DNA of 62,021 nt, taken from contig JAGCRH010000098.1 of NCBI GenBank assembly GCA_017964785.1, forward strand, positions 1-62,021. The letters are read 5' to 3'. The notes under the pieces are model-generated. The model worked only from the letters and a program-made list of their open reading frames with translations. It was not told the origin of the DNA and made no database searches. The translations under genes and the position numbers were made by a program. Source of the DNA: Prevotella sp. GTDB taxonomy: Bacteria; Bacteroidota; Bacteroidia; Bacteroidales; Bacteroidaceae. Positions 13,780 through 23,301 of this stretch are shown piece after piece (positions within the stretch are counted from its first letter, which is position 1; every line of letters begins with the position of its first letter).

Positions 13780-15714
13780 TTATTCCGAGAAGGCAGCAAC
13801 GGCTTGCGTGAGGGCCTTGGGATTGCCCATGTCGTACATACGACCCTGAAGGCGGACACCGATCATACCACTGTGCTTGCGCACAGCCTCAAGGGCTGAG
13901 GTGAGTTCTATCTCCGAGGTAAGGTCATGATCCATCTCCTTCTGCATGATGTCCTGGTGCAGTTGGGCAAAGACCTCTGGCGTGAGGATATACTGGCCGA
14001 ACACGCTGTAGTACTCCTTCTCACCGTCCTTGTTGCGCACGCCTAAGAACTCTTCGGCATAACTGGCCTTGGGTTTCTCCATCATGGTGGACACATGAAG
14101 GACGGTGCGAGCCTTGTCCTCCCAGACACCGTGCAGGATACCATAGCGGCTGACTTCCGCAAGGGGGATGGGATGGATGCTGACCATCAACGCACTACAA
14201 CGCTCGTACTCCTCAACCATCTGCAGGGCACAGGGTTTGTTGCTGTCGCTACGGTAGAGCGTGTCGCCCAAGAGCAACAGGACAGGTTCATTACCTGCAA
14301 ACTGGGCGGCCTGATAGACGGCGTGTCCGAAACCGCGCTTCTCCCGCTGATAGACATAGCGGAGGCGCTTGCCGATGTCGAGGATACGGTTCTCGTATTC
14401 TTGTGCCTCGGGATTGAGTTTGCGCAGGTGATCCTGGGAGAGAGGACGCTCAAAATAGTCGGCATACTGCTGGCGCTCCTCTTCACTGCCAAGCACGAGA
14501 CAAATCTCCTCGATACCGCTACGGACGAGTTCTTCGAGGAGGATGAGGATGACGGGACGCACCATCCCGTCGGGACAGGGAATGGGGAAGAAGTCCTTCT
14601 TCAGCGCACGGGTGGCAGGATAGAGACGAGTGCCGAAGCCTGCTACGGGGATGACAGCCTTGCGGACAGTATGGACGGGCTTCAGCGTCAACGTATAGGC
14701 CTTCATGCCGTGCTCGTTCAGGTAGTTGACCAACTGCTGCTGCGCCACCTCGTTGCGTGCCAGGAACTGCACGGAGCCGTCGCCATGAGAGCCGACACCC
14801 TTGCCGCCCCACACCCAAGGCTGGATATTAGGATCCTGGAGCACACTGTGGAGTTTGGGCGACCAGAGGGCAGGTGACATCGGAGCCACCTTCTCGTCGA
14901 ACAGGGCCTCGGCCTCGGTCATCAACTTACCCAACGCCTCCGCATCGCCATTAGCCATATACTGGATGGCACGCGTGACAATCTCGATGTTCAACTGTCC
15001 CAGCGCATCGTGCTCGGCCTGCTCGGCCTCATTGCTGGGGAACGGGTATGCCTTGTTCAGGTCGGAGAGGATACGGATCGTGTCCTTCTCGGCACAGAGG
15101 TCGGCAAAGACCCAGTAGAGGTGTTTCTTGACATTCAGCGAACGCACCTCGATCTCATCGCCGTCGAAGGTCATCAGGTTGGGTTTCACACCGAAGGCAC
15201 AGGCCTGATCCAGACGACCGCAACGACTGCTGGTACGCAGTTCACCCAAATAGGCGATATTCATCTCGCCCAGCGTGTTGAGGTTGAGATTATATAATAA
15301 GTTGAACGCGCGCGCGACGAGTACACAGATGGCTGCCGAACTCGACAGACCACTCTTCATGGGGAGCGTCATACCCGTAATCTTGATGCGGACACCACCC
15401 ACCTTGTACCATTCGAGCATATAGGAGGCCACACCGGCACAGTAGCAGAAGAAGGAGCCGCTCTTGGCGATGCGTTTCAACTCAGACTCGTCCATGCGAC
15501 AGGAGAAGTCCTGCCAGAGACCCTCGATCTCAGGAGCGGTGCTGTACAACTCGAAGATACTGGACTTTTCAACTTCGGCATAGATGCCCTGTTCGATACC
15601 CGTCACGATGGCGGCACCAGGGGCGATATCAGCGTTCATCGTACGATAATGACCCGCCCAGTCGGTATGTTCACCAAAAAGGCACAAGCGCCCAGGAACA
15701 AATAGTTTCATCAT
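13780..15714 (-). CDS. Fused GHMP sugar kinase / UTP-sugar nucleotidyltransferase
   Basis: A 644-residue two-domain protein. Residues 1-345 are a GHMP kinase: PGRLCLFGEHTDW (galactokinase-type motif 1), LPMKSGLSSSAA (ATP loop) and GGKGVGSHGDGSVQF (motif 3). Residues 351-644 are a GalU-like nucleotidyltransferase: AVIPVAGFGTRLYPATRALKKDF, LLLLGDTLY and SVFGQYIL. The likely job is salvage of a free sugar via its 1-phosphate to a UDP-sugar. This is the reverse domain order of the fucose enzyme Fkp (pyrophosphorylase first, then kinase). The sugar is unknown; galactose, arabinose or a uronic acid are candidates. ATGATG at 15714/15711 is the start, since the frame upstream covers the promoter. A clear -7 box lies ~22 bases upstream. 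Confidence 0.88.
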   Translation of the reverse strand: MMKLFVPGRLCLFGEHTDWAGHYRTMNADIAPGAAIVTGIEQGIYAEVEKSSIFELYSTAPEIEGLWQDFSCRMDESELKRIAKSGSFFCYCAGVASYMLEWYKVGGVRIKITGMTLPMKSGLSSSAAICVLVARAFNLLYNLNLNTLGEMNIAYLGELRTSSRCGRLDQACAFGVKPNLMTFDGDEIEVRSLNVKKHLYWVFADLCAEKDTIRILSDLNKAYPFPSNEAEQAEHDALGQLNIEIVTRAIQYMANGDAEALGKLMTEAEALFDEKVAPMSPALWSPKLHSVLQDPNIQPWVWGGKGVGSHGDGSVQFLARNEVAQQQLVNYLNEHGMKAYTLTLKPVHTVRKAVIPVAGFGTRLYPATRALKKDFFPIPCPDGMVRPVILILLEELVRSGIEEICLVLGSEEERQQYADYFERPLSQDHLRKLNPEAQEYENRILDIGKRLRYVYQREKRGFGHAVYQAAQFAGNEPVLLLLGDTLYRSDSNKPCALQMVEEYERCSALMVSIHPIPLAEVSRYGILHGVWEDKARTVLHVSTMMEKPKASYAEEFLGVRNKDGEKEYYSVFGQYILTPEVFAQLHQDIMQKEMDHDLTSEIELTSALEAVRKHSGMIGVRLQGRMYDMGNPKALTQAVAAFSE

Positions 15715-15735
15715 ATTTTTCTGTTTTAAGTGATG

Positions 15736-15743
15736 CAAAGATA
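15736..15743 (-). promoter_or_regulatory. -7 box of the kinase-nucleotidyltransferase gene
   Basis: TATCTTTG on the minus strand about 22 bases before the ATG; no convincing -33 box. It lies back to back with the sigma-factor promoter. Confidence 0.5.
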
Positions 15744-15793
15744 ATAAAAAAGCAACAGTTTTCACGCTTTTTTGAAGATTTTTTGCAAAAAAG

Positions 15794-15825
15794 TTTGGTG
15801 GTTTCAACTAAAATGCCTACTTTTG
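15794..15825 (+). promoter_or_regulatory. Promoter of the ECF sigma gene
   Basis: -33 TTTG (15794-15797) in AAAAAAGTTTGG, a 20-base spacer and -7 TACTTTTG (15818-15825). The leader is about 70 bases. Confidence 0.75.
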
Positions 15826-15901
15826 TCCCCGAATTATTAACAAATTAAACCATTATTGCCTATCGAAACAGTCTTTACTCAATTACAAAATTAATTGAAG
15901 T

Positions 15902-16498
15902 ATGAGTACTTTTAAGGAAATGTCCGACGAAGAGTTGGCATTGCTTTACGTTAATGGTAATAATAAAGCATTCGACGAACTGCTTTCGCGTGTACAAGAC
16001 AAGATCTTCACCTATATCATGTATATGGTGAAAGATGAAGACATGGCCAACGACCTGTTCCAGGAGACATTCATCAAGGCCATCACCAAACTGCAGAACG
16101 GGCTCTATACCGACTCGGGCAAGTTTGTGTTCTGGGTGATGCGCATTGCCCATAACGTGATTATCGACCGTTACCGTGAGATCAAGGGCGAACATATTAT
16201 TGAGCCCACGAAAGACAACGACCTGCAGAATCTGAAAGGCGCCTCGGTGCTCGACACCTACCGTGAGAGTGAGATGGTGAACGAACAGGTGAAGGAGGAT
16301 GTGAAACGACTGATGGAAGCCCTGCCAGAGACGCAGCGCGAAGTGGTGTATATGCGCTTCTTCCAACAGATGTCGTTCAAGGAGATTGCCGAAGAGACGG
16401 GCGTGAGCATCAACACTTCACTGGGTCGCATGCGCTATGCGCTCATCAACCTGAGGAAGTTGACGAGACAGTATCGTGTCAATCTGAACTTAGAGTGA
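15902..16498 (+). CDS. ECF-type RNA polymerase sigma factor
   Basis: A 198-residue sigma-70-family factor with regions 2 and 4 only. Region 2 contains DLFQETFIKAITKLQNG and FVFWVMRIAHNVIIDRYR. Region 4 contains LPETQREVVYMRFFQQMSF then the helix-turn-helix EIAEETGVSINTSLGRMRYA. No anti-sigma gene is adjacent, so control of activity is not visible. It is transcribed from a housekeeping-type promoter. Its last 9 bases overlap the 3' end of the convergent rpe gene. Confidence 0.93.
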   Translation: MSTFKEMSDEELALLYVNGNNKAFDELLSRVQDKIFTYIMYMVKDEDMANDLFQETFIKAITKLQNGLYTDSGKFVFWVMRIAHNVIIDRYREIKGEHIIEPTKDNDLQNLKGASVLDTYRESEMVNEQVKEDVKRLMEALPETQREVVYMRFFQQMSFKEIAEETGVSINTSLGRMRYALINLRKLTRQYRVNLNLE

Positions 16499-17137
16499 AC
16501 GGAGGTCGCGGATCACCTGTTCGGGATCCTTGGCACCAAACACGTAACTGCCGCTGACGAGTACATCGACACCGGCAGCCACAAGACGTGGAGCCGTCTC
16601 GCCCTGTACACCGCCATCGACCTCAATCAGTGTCTGACAACCCTTTTCCGCAATCAACCGGCGCAGGCGCTTCACCTTGTCGATGGTGTTCTCGATGAAC
16701 TTCTGTCCGCCGAACCCGGGGTTGACGCTCATCAGCAGAACCATCTCCACATCACCGATGATATCCTCCAACAGCGATACGGGTGTCGAGGGGTTCAGCG
16801 TGACAGCGGCCTTCATACCGGCATTGTGGATTTCCTGAATGGTGCGGTGCAGATGGACCGTCGCCTCAAGATGCACATTCATCATCATGGCACCGAGTTC
16901 AGCCGTCCGCTGGACATACCGCTCGGGGCGGTCGATCATATAATGGACATCGAGGGGTTTGGTACAGGCCTTGGCCACTGCCTCCAACACGGGGAAGCCA
17001 AAGGAGATGTTGGGAACGAACGAGCCGTCCATCACGTCGAGGTGGAGCCAGTCGGCCTCACTGCGGTTAATCATCTGGATGTCGCGGTCGAGATGAAGGA
17101 AGTCGGCAGCGAGCAATGAAGGGGATACTAATGCCAT
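16490..17137 (-). CDS. rpe: Ribulose-phosphate 3-epimerase
   Basis: Interconverts ribulose 5-phosphate and xylulose 5-phosphate in the pentose phosphate pathway. The 215 residues form a complete TIM barrel. Family features are SLLAADFLHL, WLHLDVMDGSFVPN, VHLEA, MSVNPGFGGQKF and the EVDGGV strand. It is the last gene of a long co-directional run and starts 7 bases after a 38-codon ORF, with AAGGA in between. Confidence 0.95.
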   Translation of the reverse strand: MALVSPSLLAADFLHLDRDIQMINRSEADWLHLDVMDGSFVPNISFGFPVLEAVAKACTKPLDVHYMIDRPERYVQRTAELGAMMMNVHLEATVHLHRTIQEIHNAGMKAAVTLNPSTPVSLLEDIIGDVEMVLLMSVNPGFGGQKFIENTIDKVKRLRRLIAEKGCQTLIEVDGGVQGETAPRLVAAGVDVLVSGSYVFGAKDPEQVIRDLRSL

Positions 17138-17144
17138 AATCCTT

Positions 17145-17261
17145 TTAGTTCAGGCTCAGGGCCTGATTGTTGTTACTAACGCGATAGGTGTAAGCGAACT
17201 GACGGATCAGGTTGAGCGTCTGCTCACGGGGTTTGAACGTTTCTGGAGTAAAATGCTTCAT
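17145..17261 (-). CDS. 38-residue small protein upstream of rpe
   Basis: ATG at 17261, stop TAA at 17147-17145. It begins MKHFTPETFKPREQTLNLIR and continues QFAYTYRVSNNNQALSLN. The composition is that of a real soluble helical peptide, and it starts 47 bases after fmt. The 7-base gap to rpe with an AAGGA suggests translational coupling. From memory, similar MK(T/H)FTPxTFKPR peptides are frequent in Prevotella and Bacteroides genomes; function is unknown. Confidence 0.6.
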   Translation of the reverse strand: MKHFTPETFKPREQTLNLIRQFAYTYRVSNNNQALSLN

Positions 17262-17308
17262 AGGCAACCATCATTTATATGTTTATACCCTAGAAACGAA
17301 CGACACAC

Positions 17309-18283
17309 CTATTTTATTGTATATTGATCGAAACTTTTCACGCCGTTCAGAAAATCGCGCCCAGCCATACGCTTCTTACCAGCCAACTGGAGTTCGTCAA
17401 TCCGCAGCAGTTCATCATCCGCACTGATGCAAGGCTGCCTGTCGAGAATGGCTGTCGTACCAGTCGCACCTGACTTCATGGCCGTCCTGCTGGACTTAAA
17501 TATTTTCAGCACCGTCTCTTTGCCATCGGGACTCACCAGCGTGGTCCAAGCACCAGGATAGGGACTCAGCCCTCGGATGAAGTCGTAGACCTGCTTGGCC
17601 GACTGGTGCCAGTTGATCTCACAGGTATCCTTGAAGATTTTCGGAGCAGGCTGCAAGGCCTGTCCGGCGGTAAGCAATTGTTCCTGTGGGATGCTCTCCG
17701 GACGGCCGTCGGTAGCGATGATGCGTTCCAATGTTTCGAGACAGATGTCGGCCCCGAGGCGCATCAGTCCGTCGTAGACGTATTCCACATCGGCGGTATC
17801 GGGGATGTCGAAGGGCTTCTGCATGATGATACGGCCCGTATCGATGTCGTGATCGAGAAAGAAGGTGGTCACACCCGTCTGCGTCTCGCCGTTGATAACG
17901 GCCCAGTTGATGGGAGCAGCCCCACGATACTGCGGCAACAGAGCCGCATGCACATTGAAGGTGCCATACTCCGGCATCGCCCAGACCACTTCGGGCAACA
18001 TGCGGAAAGCCACCACCACCTGCAGGTTCGCCTGATAACTGCGCAATGCATCGACAAAGGCGGGGTCTTTCATTTTCTCCGGCTGAAGCACGGGGAGGTG
18101 GTGCTCCAAGGCGTACTTCTTCACCTCCGAAGGCTGCAATTCGTTCTGATGCCGACCGACGGGTTTGTCCGGCTGGGTCACCACAGCCACCACATTATAA
18201 TCGTTGTCCACCAGAGCCTTCAGCGTCTCTACCGCAAACTCCGGCGTTCCCATAAACACAATCCGTAAATCCTTCTTCTCCAT
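17309..18283 (-). CDS. fmt: Methionyl-tRNA formyltransferase
   Basis: Formylates initiator Met-tRNA. About 324 residues from ATG 18283 (MEKKDLRIVFMGTPEFAVET). The frame's earlier TTG lies in a microrepeat and is not used here. The catalytic-domain signature NVHAALLPQYRGAAPINWAV, with the folate-binding HDIDTG segment, is followed by the C-terminal tRNA-binding domain (LRIDELQLAGKKRM). It sits 37 bases downstream of the ClC gene, in line with fmt/ClC/tsaC clusters seen in Bacteroidales. Confidence 0.96.
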   Translation of the reverse strand: MEKKDLRIVFMGTPEFAVETLKALVDNDYNVVAVVTQPDKPVGRHQNELQPSEVKKYALEHHLPVLQPEKMKDPAFVDALRSYQANLQVVVAFRMLPEVVWAMPEYGTFNVHAALLPQYRGAAPINWAVINGETQTGVTTFFLDHDIDTGRIIMQKPFDIPDTADVEYVYDGLMRLGADICLETLERIIATDGRPESIPQEQLLTAGQALQPAPKIFKDTCEINWHQSAKQVYDFIRGLSPYPGAWTTLVSPDGKETVLKIFKSSRTAMKSGATGTTAILDRQPCISADDELLRIDELQLAGKKRMAGRDFLNGVKSFDQYTIK

Positions 18284-18287
18284 AGAC

Positions 18288-18326
18288 TTCAATCCTTCAA
18301 TTCTTCAATTTTTCAATTCTTCAATC
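18288..18326. repeat. TTCAATTCTTCAA microrepeat spacer
   Basis: The gap between the ClC and fmt genes is a run of CTTCAAT(T) words. The same family fills the prfC-rfbD gap at 24886-24942. Confidence 0.65.
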
Positions 18327-20120
18327 CTCTGACATATCGTGTACCATCTTGCGATAAAGGGTATAGAGCCGCTGGCGGGAGATGTAGCCCTTCAGGTGGT
18401 TCTCGGCATCGAGGACGGGGAGCCAGTCGGCACGCGTACGATCGAAGGTACGCATCACCTCTGCCATCGGTATATTGTCGGACAGCGTGGCCTTGGGCTC
18501 GATCATCAGTTGCGAGGCCGTGAAGTGATGGTAGAGTTCGATGCGGAACATCACATTGCGTATCTTCATGATCTCCACCTCGCCCAACAGCATCCCCCCG
18601 GCATCGAGTACGGGCAACACGGAGGTATGACTCCGACTGATCTTTTGTACGATCTGTCCCAGTTCCATGTCTGGCGAGACAGAGTCGTAGTCGCGCTCGA
18701 TGACAGAATCGAGGTTCATCAGTGTCAACACGGCATGATCGGTATGGTGTGTGAGCAACCTGCCTTCCTTCGCCAACCGCGCCCCGTAGATGCTGTGCGG
18801 CTCGAAGATAATAATCGTCAGATAAGAGCAGACACTCACCATCATGAGTGGCAACAGGAGGTCGTAGCCGCCTGTCAGTTCGGCAATCAGGAACATACCC
18901 GTCAACGGCGCGTGCATCACTCCCGACATCACTCCTGCCATACCCATCAGGGCGAAGTTCTTCTCGGGGATATACACCCCGACCTGATAGATGTTCCACA
19001 GGCGTGAGAAGAGGAATCCCGTGAAGCAGCCCACGAACAGACTCGGTGCGAACGTACCGCCACAGCCACCACCGCCATTGGTTGCCGAGGTGGCAATGAC
19101 CTTCATCAGGATGGCCAGGGCGATATATATCAGCAGGATACTCCCCTGCCCCGCAAACATCGAGTTGTTCAGGATCTGGTCCCAGTCGGCCTCCGTCCGT
19201 CCGTTGAGGAGCATATTGATGCTACTGTAACCCTCGCCGTACAGGGCCGGGAAACAGAATATCAACAGACTCAGTACCGTGCCGCCGATGGCCAGTTTGA
19301 TATGCGGATGATCCTTATAGCGGGCAAAGACACCCTCGCAGACCCCCATCATCCGGATGAAATAGAGTGAGATGAGTCCGCAGGAGATACCCAGGAGGAT
19401 ACAGGCAGGAATACGCTGTACCGACCACTCGCTGTCGAGATGGAACGTAAACAGGGCGGCATCGCCGCTAAAGATATAGGTGAAGCACGTTGCCGTCACA
19501 CACGACACGAGGATAGGCAGCATCGCCGACATCGTCATGTCGATCAACAGCACCTCTACCGTAAACACCAGTCCTGCGATGGGGGCCTTGAAGATACCTG
19601 CAATGGCACCTGCCGCACCACAGCCCACCAGCGTCATCAGCATCTTCCGGTCCATGTGGAAGGCCTTGCCCAGATTCGAACCGATGGCAGAGCCCGTCAG
19701 CACAATCGGTGCCTCGGCTCCCACACTGCCGCCGAAGCCGATGGTAATGGCAGAGGCAATCACCGACGACCAGCAGTTGTGCGACCTGAGCCTCGACTTG
19801 TTCATCGAGATGGCATAGAGGATACGGGTGATGCCGTGCGAGATATTATCCTTGACGATATACCTGACAAACAATGAGGTAAGATAGATACCGATGACGG
19901 GATAGACCAGATAGAGCCAGTTGGCACGCGAGGTCTCGAAACCGCTCGTCAACAGCATCACGATCTGGTTGATGATCCAGTGCAGCGAGAAGGCAGCCAC
20001 AGCGGCAAAGAAGCCCACCAACAGCGCCAGTATGAGCATGAACATCCGCTCGCTGACGTGTTCCACCCGCCACGCATGCAGACGTTCAAAGAATCCCTGT
20101 TTCGCTGTAGTTGCTGCCAT
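18321..20120 (-). CDS. ClC-family chloride channel/transporter with CBS pair
   Basis: About 599 residues from ATG 20120. An in-frame GTG at 20126 is possible but would crowd the tsaC stop. The membrane domain (~1-420) carries GSVGAEAP with the gating glutamate ~136 and the later GGTFAPSLFVG filter segment. Residues ~440-590 form two CBS domains that commonly bind adenine nucleotides (VLPVLDAGGMLLGEV, WLPVLDAENHLKGYI). The gating glutamate makes a Cl-/H+ antiporter plausible. Inner membrane. Three to nine bases separate it from tsaC. Confidence 0.93.
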   Translation of the reverse strand: MAATTAKQGFFERLHAWRVEHVSERMFMLILALLVGFFAAVAAFSLHWIINQIVMLLTSGFETSRANWLYLVYPVIGIYLTSLFVRYIVKDNISHGITRILYAISMNKSRLRSHNCWSSVIASAITIGFGGSVGAEAPIVLTGSAIGSNLGKAFHMDRKMLMTLVGCGAAGAIAGIFKAPIAGLVFTVEVLLIDMTMSAMLPILVSCVTATCFTYIFSGDAALFTFHLDSEWSVQRIPACILLGISCGLISLYFIRMMGVCEGVFARYKDHPHIKLAIGGTVLSLLIFCFPALYGEGYSSINMLLNGRTEADWDQILNNSMFAGQGSILLIYIALAILMKVIATSATNGGGGCGGTFAPSLFVGCFTGFLFSRLWNIYQVGVYIPEKNFALMGMAGVMSGVMHAPLTGMFLIAELTGGYDLLLPLMMVSVCSYLTIIIFEPHSIYGARLAKEGRLLTHHTDHAVLTLMNLDSVIERDYDSVSPDMELGQIVQKISRSHTSVLPVLDAGGMLLGEVEIMKIRNVMFRIELYHHFTASQLMIEPKATLSDNIPMAEVMRTFDRTRADWLPVLDAENHLKGYISRQRLYTLYRKMVHDMSED

Positions 20121-20129
20121 TTTCACTCT

Positions 20130-20729
20130 TCACTTCCTTATAATTTCCACTTCTCCGTTCTCCCTGAGTCGGATGATCGCCGACGGCGTATGCGGCTTGT
20201 GTTCCTGCCGACGAGACCAACAGACGTAATCCACCGCCTCCAGTATGCGCGGGTCGATGTCGCAGTAGTTCTGTGCCGCAGGTTCCCCACTGATATTCGC
20301 CGATGTCGAGACGATGGCCTTCTGAAAACGGTAACAGAGTTCCTTCGAGAACGGCTCGTTGGTGATACGGATACCTATCGAGCCATCTTCGGCAATCAGA
20401 TTCGGTGCCAGGTTGATGGCCCCGTCCAATATCAGCGTCGTCGGTCTCACAGGGGACCCCGACGATTCCTGGGACGAAGTGAGGCTATCGATGAGTTGCC
20501 ACGCCACCTCCGGCACATTCCGGATGTAACGCTGCATCCGCGCATCGCTGTCCACCAGACAGATCAGCGCCTTCGAGTCGTCACGCTGTTTGATTTGATA
20601 TACTCTGGCGACAGCCTCTGCATTCGTGGCATCGCAACCGATGCCCCAGACGGTGTCTGTCGGGTAGAGTATCACCCCACCCTTCCGCATCGTCTCCACA
20701 GCCTGTCTGATATCTTCTTCTCTTGTCAT
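20130..20729 (-). CDS. tsaC: L-threonylcarbamoyladenylate synthase
   Basis: Sua5/YciO/YrdC family; makes the threonylcarbamoyl-AMP used for t6A37 of tRNA. 199 residues with GGVILYPTDTVWGIGCDA, the KQR motif (YQIKQRDDSKALICL), PTTLIL and STSANISGEPA. It lacks the C-terminal Sua5 domain, so TsaC is the better name. Ten bases after the DUF5686 gene. Confidence 0.93.
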   Translation of the reverse strand: MTREEDIRQAVETMRKGGVILYPTDTVWGIGCDATNAEAVARVYQIKQRDDSKALICLVDSDARMQRYIRNVPEVAWQLIDSLTSSQESSGSPVRPTTLILDGAINLAPNLIAEDGSIGIRITNEPFSKELCYRFQKAIVSTSANISGEPAAQNYCDIDPRILEAVDYVCWSRRQEHKPHTPSAIIRLRENGEVEIIRK

Positions 20730-20739
20730 ATATACCTAT

Positions 20740-23301
20740 TTAGAATGAGGGGTTAATCACAAAACGGATGCCGTGCTCCGAAGCCGTCGGCAGGTTACGG
20801 TAGTTGATGCGATGGACATACTCGATCTGGATGAGACTGAGGATGTTCTGCACACCGACGGCATATTCCAAATAAGGCACCTTGCTGTCCATGATGAAAC
20901 TGTTTTCGGGGAATACCAGCAGTTTATTGCTCGTCTGGTTCTGAGCCAGATAGGGATTGTTCTTATCGGAGAGCGTACCCCAAAGGCCCTTGAACTCGAA
21001 TATCTCGCGCAGTTTGAGTTTGCGGAGCAGAGGGATGCGGTTCAGCAGTTTACCACCCATCTCCCACGTGAGCATCAGCGAGGCATAGCGGTCGTTGAGG
21101 AACTCCATATTGTTGATCATATTGAACAACTGCGGGGAGACGATGTACGAGAGGTTGGCCTGTGGCATCGGCAACAGAGGCCAAGGCACCTGGTTCCACT
21201 GCGCACCAAGGCGTAACCGCGTGTCAATCTTTCCCCAACTCATCGGCAGCCACGTCCGACGGTACCACTCGAACTCGGTGTAGTTATAGTTGTAGTTGCC
21301 GCCCAACACGCCATTATAGCCGACAGTGTGCTGCAACTGCACGTACCACGCATCCCTGTTCATCGGGCGACGACGCTGCTTGGTATTGACGAACTTCTCT
21401 TCGGGGGCATAGCGGATGCCAAAGGTCGACTCGGTGTAGCGCATCTTATCGAGCAGTGTGGCACCAGGAGTCACAGGGCGCAGTTCCATCGTACCGACGG
21501 GGTCGATGCGTTCCGTCTTCAAGTCGGCTGTGAAGCGCCAGTGGTTAGGCGTCTCGTATTCGTAGGCCAGTCGCTGGGTGTTGTACATGAACATCTTGTC
21601 GATATCATGTACCTTGAACGAGGAGAAGACATTATCCTTATCGGTGACAGCGTACTTGTCGCTGGGCAACGCCACATCACGCTTCGAGGAGAAGATGAGG
21701 TGGTTGACAGGAAACTCCTGCGGCAGATACTGCTTAGCGGGGAACGAATAAGTGAGTTCGGCATTGTAGTAGTTCTCGTGCGTCTTCGTGCCGTAGGCGT
21801 AATAGCCCTTCACGAAGAGATGCGGGTTGAGGTTTGCCGTCGTCTGTCCGCCGAACCTGAGGCGCAGACCGTCGTAGAAGTTCTGCGAGATAAAGGTGTT
21901 GATGGGCCCGACATCGAACTTACTGGGTTTTTCGCGCGTGCCGGTCTCTAAGTAGTTCTCAAAGAGGGCCTTGAGCACGAAGATGACGTACTTGAAGCCT
22001 TTGAGTTGTTCGAGGTGGTCGAGAAATCCGCCCATGCCCGCCTCGCTTCTGGTGAACTCCACCTGGCGATGTTCCTGCCAGAAGGCGTCGCTGCGGTTGT
22101 CGGAGCCTCGCTCCACCTGCAACGGATTCTTGCTCTTGAAACGCTCCTTCGGCAACGGGTCGAAGGAGAAATCGGTCTTACGTGTAGTTCGCGTCACCAC
22201 CGCCTTCTGGATCCACTCCGTCAGCATCAGTTCCACAATCATATCATCGACGGTGAGCAGCCACTCGCCGTTGTCCTGTTGGGCGAACTCCTGCATACAC
22301 TGCATCGACTCCACCCAGTTGATGTCGGTGGAACGGGGCAGCAGCAGTTCGCAGCGTTTCACCTGATAGGTCGAGTCGTCGAGGATATATATCTGCCCAC
22401 GGAAGCCGTAATCTTGAATATTGTTCGGCAGGAAGTCGAGGTGGATACAACGGTCGTTGCCCACATAGACAGTGTCGGCGATATAGTAGCGGTAGAACTG
22501 AATGGCATCGCGCCCGATAGGCGAACTGAACTTATGGCGCAGTAACAGGATATAGTCGTCATATATATCCACATCAGCGAATACCTCGCGCATCACGGTG
22601 GTCAGTATCTCACCTGTCTGGAACAGGTCATTGACACCACTCGAACGGGTACCCTTCACGATGGTGCGCTCGGTCTTCGGATCCTTCCGCCAGAGTTGTT
22701 CAGTCACCATCTCATCGACCGTCAGCGGCAGCACCAATTTGTCAGTATACTGGCTACTGTCCACCTGTTCTCTCAGCCAGGGGTATCTCTTGAACATACC
22801 TTTCTCTAATGTTTCGGGCTTCAAGTCGTTCAGTCCGAGACCGATCTTCTGGTAGTTTTGATAGCGGTAGTAATCATGACGCTTCAAGTCGGCCTTCTTC
22901 TTGTTGGCAATCACTTTGCGCATCAGTTCTACGGCCGGATTGTCCTTACGGCGATAGCGCGACTTCTTCTTCGACTTCACCGTCACCTCTTTCAATGTCT
23001 GGTTGTCGGCAGCCAGTCGGATGGTCATCTGTCCTGAGGTCTGCGGACCTACGTTGATGACCTGCTCCCTATAACCGACAGAACTGATAGTCAGTCGCCA
23101 ACCGTTGTGGCGGTCAATACGGAAACGACCCTCGCCATTGGCAATCGTCGATACACGGTTTCCTTTATATTGGACAGTGGCGTATGGAATGGGGTAGCCG
23201 TCGGCGGCATCAACCACAACGCCGGTAATCTGCGCCTGTATCAGCAGGGGTATCGTCAACAGGACTGACAGCAGGAATGTTTTCAAACCGTTAGAATTCA
23301 C
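20740..23301 (-). CDS. DUF5686 outer-membrane-type protein with carboxypeptidase-like regulatory domain
   Basis: About 853 residues: signal peptide ([19 protein letters not shown]), an immunoglobulin-like CarboxypepD_reg domain ([21 protein letters not shown] ... [12 protein letters not shown]), then a long DUF5686 region ending in beta-barrel-like strands with a terminal aromatic (FVINPSF). Proteins of this kind are outer-membrane and Bacteroidetes-specific; the substrate is unknown. The start is uncertain. GTG 23301 ([10 protein letters not shown]) overlaps prfC by 11 bases, and TTG 23286 is an alternative. The longer frame reads into prfC and is not credible. Confidence 0.85.
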   Translation of the reverse strand: MNSNGLKTFLLSVLLTIPLLIQAQITGVVVDAADGYPIPYATVQYKGNRVSTIANGEGRFRIDRHNGWRLTISSVGYREQVINVGPQTSGQMTIRLAADNQTLKEVTVKSKKKSRYRRKDNPAVELMRKVIANKKKADLKRHDYYRYQNYQKIGLGLNDLKPETLEKGMFKRYPWLREQVDSSQYTDKLVLPLTVDEMVTEQLWRKDPKTERTIVKGTRSSGVNDLFQTGEILTTVMREVFADVDIYDDYILLLRHKFSSPIGRDAIQFYRYYIADTVYVGNDRCIHLDFLPNNIQDYGFRGQIYILDDSTYQVKRCELLLPRSTDINWVESMQCMQEFAQQDNGEWLLTVDDMIVELMLTEWIQKAVVTRTTRKTDFSFDPLPKERFKSKNPLQVERGSDNRSDAFWQEHRQVEFTRSEAGMGGFLDHLEQLKGFKYVIFVLKALFENYLETGTREKPSKFDVGPINTFISQNFYDGLRLRFGGQTTANLNPHLFVKGYYAYGTKTHENYYNAELTYSFPAKQYLPQEFPVNHLIFSSKRDVALPSDKYAVTDKDNVFSSFKVHDIDKMFMYNTQRLAYEYETPNHWRFTADLKTERIDPVGTMELRPVTPGATLLDKMRYTESTFGIRYAPEEKFVNTKQRRRPMNRDAWYVQLQHTVGYNGVLGGNYNYNYTEFEWYRRTWLPMSWGKIDTRLRLGAQWNQVPWPLLPMPQANLSYIVSPQLFNMINNMEFLNDRYASLMLTWEMGGKLLNRIPLLRKLKLREIFEFKGLWGTLSDKNNPYLAQNQTSNKLLVFPENSFIMDSKVPYLEYAVGVQNILSLIQIEYVHRINYRNLPTASEHGIRFVINPSF

